NCBI GenBank assembly: GCA_017536105.1
Contig: JAFXRZ010000007.1
Coordinates: forward strand, 1-32,792
Direction: 5' to 3'
Length of the DNA: 32,792 nucleotides
DNA from: Ruminococcus sp.
Lineage (GTDB): Bacteria > Bacillota_A > Clostridia > Oscillospirales > Ruminococcaceae
Shown: positions 15,780 to 23,901 of the stretch, piece after piece
Layout of the letters: each line of letters starts with the position of its first letter
How positions within the stretch are numbered: the stretch's first letter is position 1
The notes under the pieces: generated by a model
The model's database searches: none
Told to the model about the DNA's origin: nothing
Seen by the model: only the letters and a program-made list of their open reading frames with translations
Translations under genes and position numbers: made by a program

Positions 15780-15802
15780 TCGCAACGAAAGGAGAGATCG
15801 CT

Positions 15803-16504
15803 ATGAATGAATGGTGGGAGGGACTCAGCACTATATTAAAGGTGCTTTACTGCATCGCACTGCCTTCGACCCTGCTGCTTCTGCTGCAGACGCTGCTTGC
15901 TATCTTTGGTATGCACGACGGCGGAAGCGGAGTCGATGTCTCGGATACCTCGGGTATCGACTTTGACGGCGGAGGAATGCACGGAGGCTTCGGCGTACAT
16001 ACCGATATGTCCGGCGTCGATCTTAACCACGATCTGTCGCTGGGACACGACGGCGTCTATGACCATTCCGTTGACGGCGGCAATCCTTCTGATTTCTCGT
16101 CCATGAGAATGTTCACGCTGCAGACAATCATCGCATTTCTCACGGTGTTCAGCTGGACGACCATCGTCGCCATACACGGCGGACTGCCCTCGGGGCTTGC
16201 TTTCGGCATCGGTTTCGCCATAGGTTTCATAGTGATGTTCGCCATAGCAAAGATCGTGCAGCTTTCCGCCCGTCTTGCCGAGAACGGGACATTCGAGATA
16301 AAGAACTGCCTCGGGCTGACGGCTACGGTCTATATCCCGGTGCCTGCAAAGGGCGAGGGAGAGGGCAAGGTGACTGTCACCGTTCAGGGACAGTTCCGGG
16401 AGCTCTCGGCAGTGACCAACGAAGGAGAGATACTGAAGACCGGCACTCAGGTTAGGATAACCGACCTGAGGGGAGACACGGTAGTTGTCGAGCCGGAGGA
16501 GTGA
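15803..16504 (+). CDS. NfeD-like membrane protein
   Basis: A 233-residue membrane protein of the NfeD type. One transmembrane helix lies at about 14-36, followed by a Gly/Asp/His-rich loop of about 65 residues, two helices at about 105-150 (LQTIIAFLTVFSWTTIVA and LAFGIGFAIGFIVMFAIA), and a C-terminal OB-fold-like domain (about 162-233) that ends RITDLRGDTVVVEPEE, as NfeD proteins do. NfeD proteins are encoded next to flotillin/stomatin-type proteins and work with them in membrane microdomains; here the flotillin gene is two genes downstream. AAAGGAGAG precedes the ATG. The His/Asp-rich loop is longer than usual and might bind metal. Confidence 0.88.
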   Translation: MNEWWEGLSTILKVLYCIALPSTLLLLLQTLLAIFGMHDGGSGVDVSDTSGIDFDGGGMHGGFGVHTDMSGVDLNHDLSLGHDGVYDHSVDGGNPSDFSSMRMFTLQTIIAFLTVFSWTTIVAIHGGLPSGLAFGIGFAIGFIVMFAIAKIVQLSARLAENGTFEIKNCLGLTATVYIPVPAKGEGEGKVTVTVQGQFRELSAVTNEGEILKTGTQVRITDLRGDTVVVEPEE

Positions 16505-16526
16505 GTCATAAAACGGAGGTGAGCTT

Positions 16527-16889
16527 ATGATCTGGCTTGCTGCGATCATGTTCGGAGTATCAGCGCTGTTCACGCTCGCAGGAGTGCGGCAGCTTCGGGA
16601 GAAAGGCTATCTTTTCAATAACGCCTGGATCTGGGCTTCTGCTTCGCAGCGGAAAGCTATGGATGAAAGCCCGGATGTTAAAAGCCAATATTACCGGCAA
16701 AGCGGAACGGTCCTTCTGACCCTCGCAGTGGGGTGGCTGTTCATAGGGCTTTATGTGCTGCTTGAAAACAGCAGCATGATGATCATTTCGACCAGCTGCA
16801 TGACATCTGCTGCCGTATATGCCGTCGCATCGACTTCAAGGATCGAAAAAAACGAAAAGCGCCGGGAAGAAAATGATAAAAATTCGTGA
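16527..16889 (+). CDS. Small membrane protein in the flotillin operon
   Basis: A 120-residue protein with three hydrophobic helices (about 2-20, 61-80 and 83-102) and a charged C-terminal tail. The order short helix, conserved-looking NNAWIWASASQRKAMDES, then two helices resembles DUF3784-type small membrane proteins of Firmicutes, a tentative match. Function unknown. It lies 22 bases after the NfeD gene with ACGGAGGTGAG before its ATG, so it belongs to the same transcript and may be part of the same membrane complex. Confidence 0.75.
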   Translation: MIWLAAIMFGVSALFTLAGVRQLREKGYLFNNAWIWASASQRKAMDESPDVKSQYYRQSGTVLLTLAVGWLFIGLYVLLENSSMMIISTSCMTSAAVYAVASTSRIEKNEKRREENDKNS

Positions 16890-16908
16890 AGAAAAATTTA
16901 TCAGAGTA

Positions 16909-16937
16909 TTGCAAATCATCGCATAATAATGTATAAT
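16909..16937 (+). promoter_or_regulatory. Internal promoter before the flotillin gene
   Basis: TTGCAA (16909-16914), 17-base spacer, TATAAT (16932-16937), 38 bases before the flotillin start. It has no copy of the palindrome, so flotillin may keep a basal, unrepressed supply. Confidence 0.75.
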
Positions 16938-16974
16938 AATGTAGAACAATGTTTCTTATAAGGAGGACAAGAAT

Positions 16975-18450
16975 ATGCCAATGGAAACCCTTATCATCAT
17001 CTGCGTGGTAGCAGTGGTACTGTTCGCGACGATAGCCGCCATACTTTCAAGATACCGCAAGTGCCCCTCCGACAAGGTGCTGGTCATCTACGGTAAGGTC
17101 GGCACGGACAAGAACGGCCAGACCAAGAGCGCCAAGTGCATCCACGGCGGTGCAGCTTTCATAGTTCCCGTGCTGCAGAGCTACCAGTACATGGATCTGA
17201 CGCCGATCTCCATCAACGTCGATCTGAAAAATGCACTTTCAAAGCAGAACATCCGTATCAACGTTCCTTCAAGATTTACAGTCGGCATCTCCACCGAGCC
17301 CGGCATCATGCAGAACGCTGCCGAGCGTCTGCTGGGACTCAAGATGATCGAGGTGCAGGAGCTTGCAAAGGATATAATCTTCGGTCAGCTCCGTCTGATA
17401 ATCGCAACAATGGATATCGAGGAGATCAACTCCGACAGAGACAAGTTCCTCATCGCTGTATCGAACAACGTTGAGATCGAGCTCAAGAAGATAGGTCTCA
17501 GACTTATAAACGTAAACGTAACGGATATCACCGACGAGTCCGGATACCTGGAGTCTCTCGGTAAGGAAGCAGCTGCAAAGGCTATCAACGACGCCAAGAA
17601 GTCTGTTGCCGAGAAGCACCGCGACGGTGAGATCGGTCAGGCAAACGCCCAGAAGGATCAGCGTATCCAGGTGGCTTCCGCAAACGCTTCGGCTATCGAC
17701 GGCGAAAACTCCGCTAAGGTAGAGATCGCACAGTCCGAGGCCAAGAGACGTGAGGCAGAGGCTGAGGCTCTCCGTCAGGCAACTGCTGCCGAGGCTGTTC
17801 AGGCCGCAAAGGCAAAGCAGGAAGCTTATGTTGCTCAGCAGGAAGCAGAGCGTACCCGTGCCGAACTTGAAAGAGCTACCCAGCAGGCTGACATCATCGT
17901 TAAGGCTCAGGTGGCAAAGCAGGAAGCCGAGATCGCAGCAGAGGCAGAGGCCGAAGTTGCACGCCGCAAGGCACGAGGCGAAGCAGATGCTATCTTCGCT
18001 AAGATGGAAGCTGAGGCTAAGGGTAATCAGGAGATACTCTCCAAGCAGGCAGAAGGTATGAGAAAGCTGGTGGAGGCTGCTGGCGGAAACGCAGATGCAG
18101 CAGTCAAGCTGATCGTTGCCGACAAGCTGGAGCAGCTCATCGCTATCCAGGTAGAAGCTATCAAGAACATCAAGATCGACAAGATCACAGTTTGGGACAC
18201 AGGCTCAGGCTCGGACGGGAAGGGCTCCACAGCTAACTTCCTCAGCGGCCTTATGCAGTCCGTTCCTCCCCTCGGAGATCTCTTCAAGCAGGCAGGCATG
18301 GAGCTTCCCGATTTTCTCGGCAAGGACATAACCGATGCCCTTGAAAAGTCCCGTGAAGAAGCTATCAAGCGTGCAGCCGACGACCTTGCAGAAGGTGCCG
18401 AGGATGCAAACGGATACGTTGAAGTGGTTGACGACAAAGAGGATAAATAA
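16975..18450 (+). CDS. floT: Flotillin-like membrane microdomain scaffold protein
   Basis: A 491-residue flotillin. An N-terminal membrane helix (about 5-24, LIIICVVAVVLFATIAAIL) is followed by a SPFH/band-7 domain (about 30-190) and a long heptad-rich coiled coil with many Glu-Ala repeats (about 200-350: VEIAQSEAKRREAEAEA and similar), as in FloT/FloA. The C-terminal part (about 360-491) contains GSTANFLSGLMQSVPPLGDL, typical of FloT-type proteins. Flotillins scaffold functional membrane microdomains and influence signalling and secretion. AGGAGG precedes the ATG. The gene follows the NfeD-like gene, a conserved pairing, and has its own promoter in addition to the operator-controlled one. 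Confidence 0.94.
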   Translation: MPMETLIIICVVAVVLFATIAAILSRYRKCPSDKVLVIYGKVGTDKNGQTKSAKCIHGGAAFIVPVLQSYQYMDLTPISINVDLKNALSKQNIRINVPSRFTVGISTEPGIMQNAAERLLGLKMIEVQELAKDIIFGQLRLIIATMDIEEINSDRDKFLIAVSNNVEIELKKIGLRLINVNVTDITDESGYLESLGKEAAAKAINDAKKSVAEKHRDGEIGQANAQKDQRIQVASANASAIDGENSAKVEIAQSEAKRREAEAEALRQATAAEAVQAAKAKQEAYVAQQEAERTRAELERATQQADIIVKAQVAKQEAEIAAEAEAEVARRKARGEADAIFAKMEAEAKGNQEILSKQAEGMRKLVEAAGGNADAAVKLIVADKLEQLIAIQVEAIKNIKIDKITVWDTGSGSDGKGSTANFLSGLMQSVPPLGDLFKQAGMELPDFLGKDITDALEKSREEAIKRAADDLAEGAEDANGYVEVVDDKEDK

Positions 18451-18489
18451 CTGCAATATTACGTAAAAATATTAACTTTTAATTTTATG

Positions 18490-18530
18490 CAAAGCGGTGC
18501 AAAAACATTGCATCGCTTTGTTTGTTTTTC
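18490..18530 (+). terminator. Terminator of the flotillin operon
   Basis: CAAAGCGGTGCA (18490-18501) pairs with TGCATCGCTTTG (18509-18520), one G-T pair, followed by TTTGTTTTTC. Confidence 0.9.
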
Positions 18531-18570
18531 ACAATGTTTTTTAATTATTTATGTACAGTTTTATATGTGA

Positions 18571-18599
18571 TTGACAATTTCTTCCCTTGGTGGTATAAT
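18571..18599 (+). promoter_or_regulatory. Promoter of the CAP-domain lipoprotein
   Basis: TTGACA (18571-18576), 17-base spacer, TGG-TATAAT (18594-18599), an extended -10, 34 bases before the start codon. Confidence 0.9.
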
Positions 18600-18633
18600 A
18601 TATATGGGCAAAAGTTTGCAAGGAGGTGCTGTT

Positions 18634-19695
18634 ATGAAACTAAAGATAAAGACAGTTTCAGCTTTGTGTGCAGCAATAATGCTTGTCGGCGCTCTTGTTT
18701 CCTGCGGGTCCTATGAGTTCCCGGCAGAAAAGATATATACATCGGTCCCGGCTTCGGAAAGCGAAGTAACAGTAAGCAGATCGCAGAACGCAGGTCAGGG
18801 AGAAGACCCTGCCGGCGGAACGGCTACAACGACTACTGCTCCGGCGGTGACGGTAGCTCCTGAGACCACCACCACTGTGGCACCCGACGAAGAGCCGGAA
18901 GAGACCACCACAACAGTCAAGGAAAAGACCACGGAAAAGAAAAAGACTACAGCACCGGCACCCGAGACCAAGCCCCCCGAGCCGGAATATATCCCGCCCG
19001 AGACTACAACGACTACCACCACCACCACGACTCCTGCTCCTGTAGCACCGCCTGCTGATGACGGTCAGGGCGGCAGCGGAAACGGCGGTAACGGCGGCAG
19101 CGGTAACGACAACGGAGGAAACGGCGGAAACGATAACGGAGGTTCGGGAAACAACGGCGGCTCCGGAAACAACGGCGGTTCCGGCAATAACGGAGGCTCC
19201 GGCAACAACGGCGGAGGAAACGGCGGAAATGTCGATATAGTTGAGCCCGAAAAGCCCGACTACACTCCCGATAAGATCTACGTCGGAGACGCTGTTCAGG
19301 AAGAGGTCCTGAAATATGTGAACGATGCCCGCGAGCAGGCAGGTGTTCCTAAGATCTACCTGGACGAAGATCTTTGCAAAGTCGCTAAGACAAGATGTGC
19401 AGAGATCGCAACGAATTTCAGCCACGACCGTCCCAACGGACAGAGATCCACGGACTTCATCAAGCAGAGCATGGGCAGTGATAACTGCTTCGTCGGCGAA
19501 AACATAGCCTTCGGATATCTCAATGCCTGGGAAGCCATGTATTACAGGGATGACGAGAACGGCTGGTACGGCTGGATGTACACCTATCTTGCAGGAGGAA
19601 AGCACAAGGAGAATATCCTTAATCCCAACTTCACACGCATAGGTATAGCCTACGATATGAGCACCCAGTGCTGGGTACAGGATTTCTACGGCTGA
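18634..19695 (+). CDS. CAP/SCP-domain lipoprotein with Thr-rich and Gly/Asn-rich linker
   Basis: A 353-residue exported protein. The signal ends in the lipobox LVSC (lipidated Cys24). A very long linker follows: Thr/Pro-rich runs (about 64-140), then GNNGGSGNNGGS-type repeats (about 144-199). The C-terminal domain (about 215-353) is CAP/SCP-like (SCP-PR1 family): FSHDRPNG (262-269), VGENIAFG (287-294) and HKENILNPNFTRIGIA (324-339) cover its conserved His, Glu and His. In bacteria such proteins are surface-exposed, some linked to spore coats or cell wall, with no settled enzyme activity. AAGGAGGTG precedes the chosen ATG; the open frame 21 codons earlier lies over the promoter. Confidence 0.88.
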   Translation: MKLKIKTVSALCAAIMLVGALVSCGSYEFPAEKIYTSVPASESEVTVSRSQNAGQGEDPAGGTATTTTAPAVTVAPETTTTVAPDEEPEETTTTVKEKTTEKKKTTAPAPETKPPEPEYIPPETTTTTTTTTTPAPVAPPADDGQGGSGNGGNGGSGNDNGGNGGNDNGGSGNNGGSGNNGGSGNNGGSGNNGGGNGGNVDIVEPEKPDYTPDKIYVGDAVQEEVLKYVNDAREQAGVPKIYLDEDLCKVAKTRCAEIATNFSHDRPNGQRSTDFIKQSMGSDNCFVGENIAFGYLNAWEAMYYRDDENGWYGWMYTYLAGGKHKENILNPNFTRIGIAYDMSTQCWVQDFYG

Positions 19696-19740
19696 TAAAC
19701 AAAGACCTCAACGCGCAGACGCGCAAAAATATCGGCGAAG

Positions 19741-19787
19741 ACGGTATATCGCCTTGCCCCAGGGCAGGGATGATATACCGTTTTTCC
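19741..19787 (+). terminator. Terminator after the CAP-domain gene
   Basis: ACGGTATATC (19741-19750) pairs perfectly with GATATACCGT (19772-19781), and CCTTGCCC with GGGCAGGG inside it; TTTTTCC follows. Confidence 0.9.
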
Positions 19788-19862
19788 TTTGCCTGCAAGT
19801 AATATCACAGCTGCCGTCTGCATAAACTCTAATACGAAAACGTTGTATTGGAGTGAGATCAG

Positions 19863-20138
19863 ATGACAGATTCAGACCAGGAACGTGCCGTTATGCTTGC
19901 GCAGTACACTCTCGAAAACAGCTCGACAGTGAGGGCAACGGCCGTGCATTTCGGGATAAGCAAATCAACGGTACATAAAGATCTTACAGAAAGGCTGAAA
20001 AGGCTCTCACCGCCGCTCTACGCTCAGGTGAGGGAGCTTCTCGAGCAGAACAAACGCGAAAGGCATATCCGCGGCGGCCTTGCAACAAAGCACAAGTATG
20101 AGCTTTGCAGGTTAGCAGCCTCTCACCGGGAAAATTAG
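19863..20138 (+). CDS. spoIIID: Sporulation transcriptional regulator SpoIIID
   Basis: A 91-residue DNA-binding protein closely similar to SpoIIID, the mother-cell regulator that acts between sigma-E and sigma-K in spore formers. The hallmark reads VRATAVHFGISKSTVHKDLTERL-type helix-turn-helix (residues 23-45), and the C-terminal part keeps HIRGGLATKHKYEL, matching the family's RHLRGGEATKxKY block. GGAGTGAG precedes the ATG. It implies a sporulating, or formerly sporulating, lineage. It is a single gene here; the usual neighbours such as mreB-like genes are not present. The region before it has AAAACGTTGTATT but no promoter I would name. Its last 24 bases recur downstream. Confidence 0.94.
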   Translation: MTDSDQERAVMLAQYTLENSSTVRATAVHFGISKSTVHKDLTERLKRLSPPLYAQVRELLEQNKRERHIRGGLATKHKYELCRLAASHREN

Positions 20139-20141
20139 ATG

Positions 20142-20179
20142 AAAAGCTATCCTTCCCCTTCGGGGGAAGGACAGCTTTT
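20142..20179 (+). terminator. Hairpin with TTCG tetraloop after spoIIID
   Basis: AAAAGCTATCCTTCCCC pairs with GGGGAAGGACAGCTTTT, one mismatch, around TTCG. The T-run lies inside the stem end, so it is probably a terminator. Confidence 0.75.
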
Positions 20180-20197
20180 GAGGGGAAATGCCGCTTT

Positions 20198-20221
20198 GCT
20201 GCCTCTCGCCGGGATAATTAG
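20198..20221 (+). repeat. Partial duplicate of the spoIIID 3' end
   Basis: These 24 bases match spoIIID 20115-20138, including its TAG stop, at 21 of 24 positions. The hairpin lies between the two copies. Confidence 0.6.
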
Positions 20222-20242
20222 CTTTTAAGGATCCGCATAAGC

Positions 20243-20273
20243 AAAAAAAAGAGCCGGGCATAAGCTCGGCTCT
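20243..20273 (-). terminator. Terminator of the secreted Thr-Pro protein gene
   Basis: Minus strand AGAGCCGAGC, loop TTAT, GCCCGGCTCT, then TTTTTTTT. Stem at 20250-20259 and 20264-20273. Confidence 0.9.
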
Positions 20274-20312
20274 TTCGTTATCGATTTTGTCAGAGGTTCA
20301 ATTCAGATCGAA

Positions 20313-21191
20313 TTACTTTCTCTTCTTGGTTGCTACGAATGCAGCGCCTGCAACTGCAAGACCTGCAAGAGCGATACCGGCTGCAGCACCTGCTTCGGTG
20401 TTGTTGCCGCCATTGCCGCCGTCTGTAGGAGCAGCGGGTGTTGCGGGAGTAGCGGGAGTAGCAGGAGTTGCGGGTGTATCGGGAGTCTTGGGAGTCTCAG
20501 GAGTCTCGGGAGTTTCGGGGGTCTCGGGATTCTCGGGAGTTTCGGGAGTTTCGCCGCCGTCATCTGTGCCGCCTTCGTCCTCAGGCAGACCGCTGATAGT
20601 GAATGTTACTTCGATAGTGGACCACTCACCGATCTCGTCAACTGCTACAGGTGTATTTGTGCCCTTGTCGGGATCTGCACAAGTTGTCTTGGCTTCGTCA
20701 TAGGTCTTCTGGCCCCACTCATTGTAGAGGTTGAAACGAACACCGTCATCCTCGCAGTTTACGAGGGGAACACCTTTGATCGTAACTTCGTTGCCGTCCC
20801 AGGTGACCTTGTCAAGAGTTACAGTGAAGGTAGGCAGACCTGCATCAGCATCAAAGAACTTCTCGCCCCAGATGTTTACGCCCATGCAAGCGATTCCGTT
20901 TGCCCAGTCATAAGGCTCGTCAGCGCCAACGTCAACACCCTTGGAGATGTCAACCTTGATGGTGTACTGACCGTTGCCGGTGATCTCGGGAGCAGTTTCG
21001 ATAGATGCGATCGGAACTTTGTCGTCAGACTTGCCCCAACCGGTAACTACCCAGTCAAGATCGGCGAAGCCAAGGTAAGCATAGCCTTCCTTGATGCCTT
21101 CGGAATTCTGGACAGCGGATGCGTTGATAGCCATTGCGCTGCAAGCAAGAGCAGCAGCAGTCATGCCAACAAAGAGCTTCCTAATTTTCAT
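20313..21191 (-). CDS. Secreted protein with Thr-Pro repeat linker and C-terminal anchor
   Basis: A 292-residue exported protein. The signal peptide ends at about ASA (residue 26). The mature domain (about 27-203) is beta-rich, with many Trp/Asp/Gly (GFADLDWVVTGW, DWANGIACMGVNIWG), and its look recalls carbohydrate-binding modules, but no family is recognised. A linker of TPETPE- and TPATPA-type repeats (about 214-255) follows, then GAAAG, a hydrophobic helix (about 270-287) and KKRK. The tail resembles that of the secreted protein at 12702, without the NPGTG box. It may be anchored at the cell surface and bind glycans; that is inferred. AAAGGAAG precedes the ATG. The gene has its own promoter and terminator. 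Confidence 0.78.
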   Translation of the reverse strand: MKIRKLFVGMTAAALACSAMAINASAVQNSEGIKEGYAYLGFADLDWVVTGWGKSDDKVPIASIETAPEITGNGQYTIKVDISKGVDVGADEPYDWANGIACMGVNIWGEKFFDADAGLPTFTVTLDKVTWDGNEVTIKGVPLVNCEDDGVRFNLYNEWGQKTYDEAKTTCADPDKGTNTPVAVDEIGEWSTIEVTFTISGLPEDEGGTDDGGETPETPENPETPETPETPETPKTPDTPATPATPATPATPAAPTDGGNGGNNTEAGAAAGIALAGLAVAGAAFVATKKRK

Positions 21192-21243
21192 AGTTATAAC
21201 TTCCTTTCCAAAACTATATTTATAAAAATATATTTATATAATT

Positions 21244-21272
21244 ATTGTACAGTATTTTACTGCTTTTTTCAA
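21244..21272 (-). promoter_or_regulatory. Promoter of the secreted Thr-Pro protein gene
   Basis: Minus strand TTGAAA (21267-21272), 17-base spacer, TACAAT (21244-21249). The leader to the ATG is about 50 bases and very AT-rich. Confidence 0.8.
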
Positions 21273-21374
21273 CTGGTTATATTTACAAATTTGGAATCGT
21301 TTTCTACAGCACTATGCACAAATAATGCAGGTTATTTTAGGCGACTTGGCGTAATATTGCTAAATGAAAGAATA

Positions 21375-22148
21375 TTAAACTGGATCTTTGTCCTTTATCT
21401 TTGCACTTTGCACAGCCATTGTCGCCTTGAGCATGGGCTTCGAGGGTGCGTGCTTTGCTCCGAGGGCTGCAAGTTTCATCTGCGTTCCGGGAACAACGAT
21501 AGTCTCCCTTGCAAAGAGCCCCTTGAGAGCCTCCTCTGCACACTGCTTTGCGCTTATCCCCTTGACAGCAAATTCGCAGCTTGCCACATCGTTGAATTCC
21601 GTCTCTACAGGCCCCGGACAAAGTGCAGAGATGCTCACTCTCGTGTTCTTTGCCCTCAGTTCTTCGCTGATCGAACGGGTCAGGCTTACAACATAAGCCT
21701 TCGTCGCATAGTATGCCGCCATAAGAGGTCCGCCGGGCATAAGTCCTGCCGACGAAGCAACGTTCAGGATAAAGCCTCTGTCCTTTTCGAGGAAGTCTTT
21801 TAAGAACAGCTTTGTAAGTATATGAACCGCCGCGCAGTTCACATCCAGCATCGAAAGCTCGCGGTCAAGATCGGTCTCGTCAAAGCAGCCGATGGCACCG
21901 AAGCCTGCGTTGTTGATAAGAACGGAAACGCCGAGTTCCTTGGTTTCTTCGTAAAGCCTGTAGCATTCAGCCCTGTCGGAAAGATCGGCTGTGATGATAA
22001 CAGCATCGTTTTTGAGCTGAGCAGCAAGCTCCTCGAGCCTGTCTGTGCGTCTTGCACAAAGGATAACGCGGAAGCCGAGGCTGTCGAGCCTTGCAGCGAT
22101 CTCCCGTCCGATGCCGGAGCTTGCGCCGGTCACAAGTGCAGTTTTCAT
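21375..22148 (-). CDS. Short-chain dehydrogenase/reductase
   Basis: A 257-residue classical SDR oxidoreductase. The nucleotide-binding motif TGASSGIG is at 7-14 and ARRTDR after the second strand suggests NADP(H). NNAG is at 79-82; the catalytic Ser is in NVASSAG (about 132-133), and Tyr146 and Lys150 in YYATK form the YxxxK active site. The C-terminal part (about 215-257) is extended and includes Lys-rich and Ala-rich segments, as in YqjQ/DltE-like SDRs. The substrate is unknown. AAGGAGG stands before the ATG at 10 bases. The gene is alone, with a perfect promoter. Confidence 0.92.
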   Translation of the reverse strand: MKTALVTGASSGIGREIAARLDSLGFRVILCARRTDRLEELAAQLKNDAVIITADLSDRAECYRLYEETKELGVSVLINNAGFGAIGCFDETDLDRELSMLDVNCAAVHILTKLFLKDFLEKDRGFILNVASSAGLMPGGPLMAAYYATKAYVVSLTRSISEELRAKNTRVSISALCPGPVETEFNDVASCEFAVKGISAKQCAEEALKGLFARETIVVPGTQMKLAALGAKHAPSKPMLKATMAVQSAKIKDKDPV

Positions 22149-22189
22149 AAGATAATGCCTCCTTAATTTAATGATAGCAGATCAATACC

Positions 22190-22218
22190 ATTATAGCACA
22201 GAGCGAGGGATTTGTCAA
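22190..22218 (-). promoter_or_regulatory. Promoter of the SDR gene
   Basis: Minus strand TTGACA (22213-22218), 17-base spacer, TGC-TATAAT (22190-22195): perfect hexamers with an extended -10. Confidence 0.9.
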
Positions 22219-22359
22219 AGTTAGAAAAGCAAAATACAACGCGCAGCGCATTTGCCGGAGACATTTATGATCTATTTCGCATTTTATTATCCCGTAACCC
22301 CCGAGCCTCTTTTTTCATAGTATGATACAGGAAAAATCAGAAAAGGAGGCTGATCTGTT

Positions 22360-23427
22360 TTGGGATCATATTTTCTTGGAGCTTCTACTGCGGCAGGCTT
22401 CCGCACCGAGTTTGAAAGCGTTATCTCCGACCCGGCGGTCTTCACCTATATCCTGAAAGGCGGAGCAGGCACGGGCAAATCTACGATGATGAAACGCATC
22501 GCCGAGCATTTCGGGCACCGTTTCGGCGTTGACAGATATTTCTGCTCCTCCGACCCCGATTCCCTGGATGCCGTGGTCATCCCCGAGCTCGGAGCCGCTG
22601 TCTGCGACGGCACTGCTCCCCATGTTTTCGAGCCGAGATACCCCGGCGTAAGGCAGGAATACGTGGATCTCGGAAGCTGCTGGAGCAAGGAGGCTCTCGC
22701 CAAGGATCAGGCGAAAATAATCAAAGCCGCCGACGACAACAAAGCCCTTCTCGCACGGGCGCAGAGGTTCATCACGGCGGCAGGCAGCATCAAGACCGAC
22801 GCCTACCAAATGGGCAACTCCTGCCTGCTATGCGGAAAGCTTGCCGGCTTTGCGTCCCGGCTCGGTAAAAGGATATTCGGCAAGCACGGCAGCGGTTCGG
22901 GTAGCCGGACCCTGAAACGTCTGACGGCGATAACCGGCAAGGGTGTCATAACTCAGCTGTCCTCCCTTGACGGTTACACGAGCATCTACGTCCTTAGCGA
23001 CGAGCTTTTTGCGGCATCGGATCACTTGCTTTCGGTGCTTGCGGACGAAGCTGCTCAGCGAGGCTACGACACGATAGTTTCTCCCGACCAGCTTCTTTCG
23101 GACAGCGTGTATCAGCACTTGCTTATCCCGGAGCTGAAAACGGCTCTGATCTCCGGCAGGGAAGCATCACTCCCCGAAGAGCCGGGTGCTGCAAAAATCA
23201 ACATGATGCGCTTCTACGACAAGGCTCTCACCGCCGCGAAGCGTCCTCGGATAAAGCTCGACAAGACCGCTCTTGCGGAGCTGACCTCGGAGATATCCTC
23301 GACCCAGCGGACGGCAAAGGCAGTTCACGACGAGCTGGAAAGCTATTATATCAAGGCCATGGATTTCAAGCGGATCGACTGCATAACCAAGCGGCTGATC
23401 TCGGAGATAGAAAAGCGGAGGAGGTAA
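22360..23427 (+). CDS. P-loop ATPase of the PRK06851 type
   Basis: A 355-residue P-loop NTPase starting at TTG; AAAGGAGG lies 10 bases before it and no better start exists. It begins YFLGASTAAGF, has Walker A GGAGTGKST (34-42), then CSSDPDSLDAVVIPELGAAVCDGTAPHVFEPRYPG (about 62-97, shown here only as landmarks CSSDPDSLD and DGTAPHVFEP), which mark a conserved Clostridial/Bacillus ATPase family known as PRK06851. Its biological role is not established. Members have two similar halves; the second half here lacks a clear second P-loop. It stands alone. A possible AC-N17-CATAGTAT (22297-22323) resembles a sporulation sigma-K-type promoter, a weak suggestion. Confidence 0.8.
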   Translation: MGSYFLGASTAAGFRTEFESVISDPAVFTYILKGGAGTGKSTMMKRIAEHFGHRFGVDRYFCSSDPDSLDAVVIPELGAAVCDGTAPHVFEPRYPGVRQEYVDLGSCWSKEALAKDQAKIIKAADDNKALLARAQRFITAAGSIKTDAYQMGNSCLLCGKLAGFASRLGKRIFGKHGSGSGSRTLKRLTAITGKGVITQLSSLDGYTSIYVLSDELFAASDHLLSVLADEAAQRGYDTIVSPDQLLSDSVYQHLLIPELKTALISGREASLPEEPGAAKINMMRFYDKALTAAKRPRIKLDKTALAELTSEISSTQRTAKAVHDELESYYIKAMDFKRIDCITKRLISEIEKRRR

Positions 23428-23901
23428 AAAGCTTGCGTTATACCCATATATAAGTTTTGCCCCGGAGTGATATTTGTTCGCTTCGGGGAATTGTGTTGTT
23501 CGGTTATTATGATTATTCTGAATTTGTCGGTCGCTGCCTTAACGGGTCTTGACACGCAGCGTATTAAAAAGGTTTTCGGTCAAGCCTTTTCCTTAAAAAG
23601 GCTTGCAGAGTCCAGAGACAGAGTCTCTGGTCGCCGCCGCAGCGGCGAAACCTCTATACAACGAGCGCTCCGAAAAGGGTGAATTTTAAAACAGTCCGGT
23701 GGACTGTTTTAAAAGAGGGGAAGCCCTGCAAGAGAGGGCTTCCCCTTGTCCGGGTAAACAACAAAGCCGCCCTGTGCACGACAGTGCACACGGTTTGTGC
23801 TTTGTCGCCGCTGCGACAAAAAGCCATAGCACTTCCGACTGTACATCGGAAACACTATGGCTTAAACTTTTATTTGAGCGTGTAATTCAGCGGATGATCC
23901 A
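23428..23901. repeat. Intergenic array of eight consecutive hairpins
   Basis: This gene-free stretch between two convergent genes contains, in order, perfect stems at 23581-23605 (10 bp), 23612-23630 (8), 23631-23648 (7), 23684-23714 (14, TTTTAAAACAGTCC), 23717-23745 (11), 23773-23790 (7), 23801-23820 (8) and 23821-23863 (9 plus 6). The stem GTCGC-CGCT-GCGAC at 23804-23817 and the piece GGGTCTTGACACG (23544-23556) are shared with the repeats at 6.9 and 29.4 kb. The last hairpin is the GH130 terminator. Short open frames over the array follow the repeats and are not believed. Confidence 0.8.
23815..23863 (-). terminator. Terminator of the GH130 gene
   Basis: Minus strand AAGCCATAG pairs with CTATGGCTT around an inner TTCCGA/TCGGAA stem; TTTTTGTCGC follows. 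It lies about 40 bases after the stop codon. Confidence 0.8.

Noticed and set aside
23467..23885. Short open frames across the hairpin array
   Set aside because: They have no ribosome sites and follow repeat structure in several frames.
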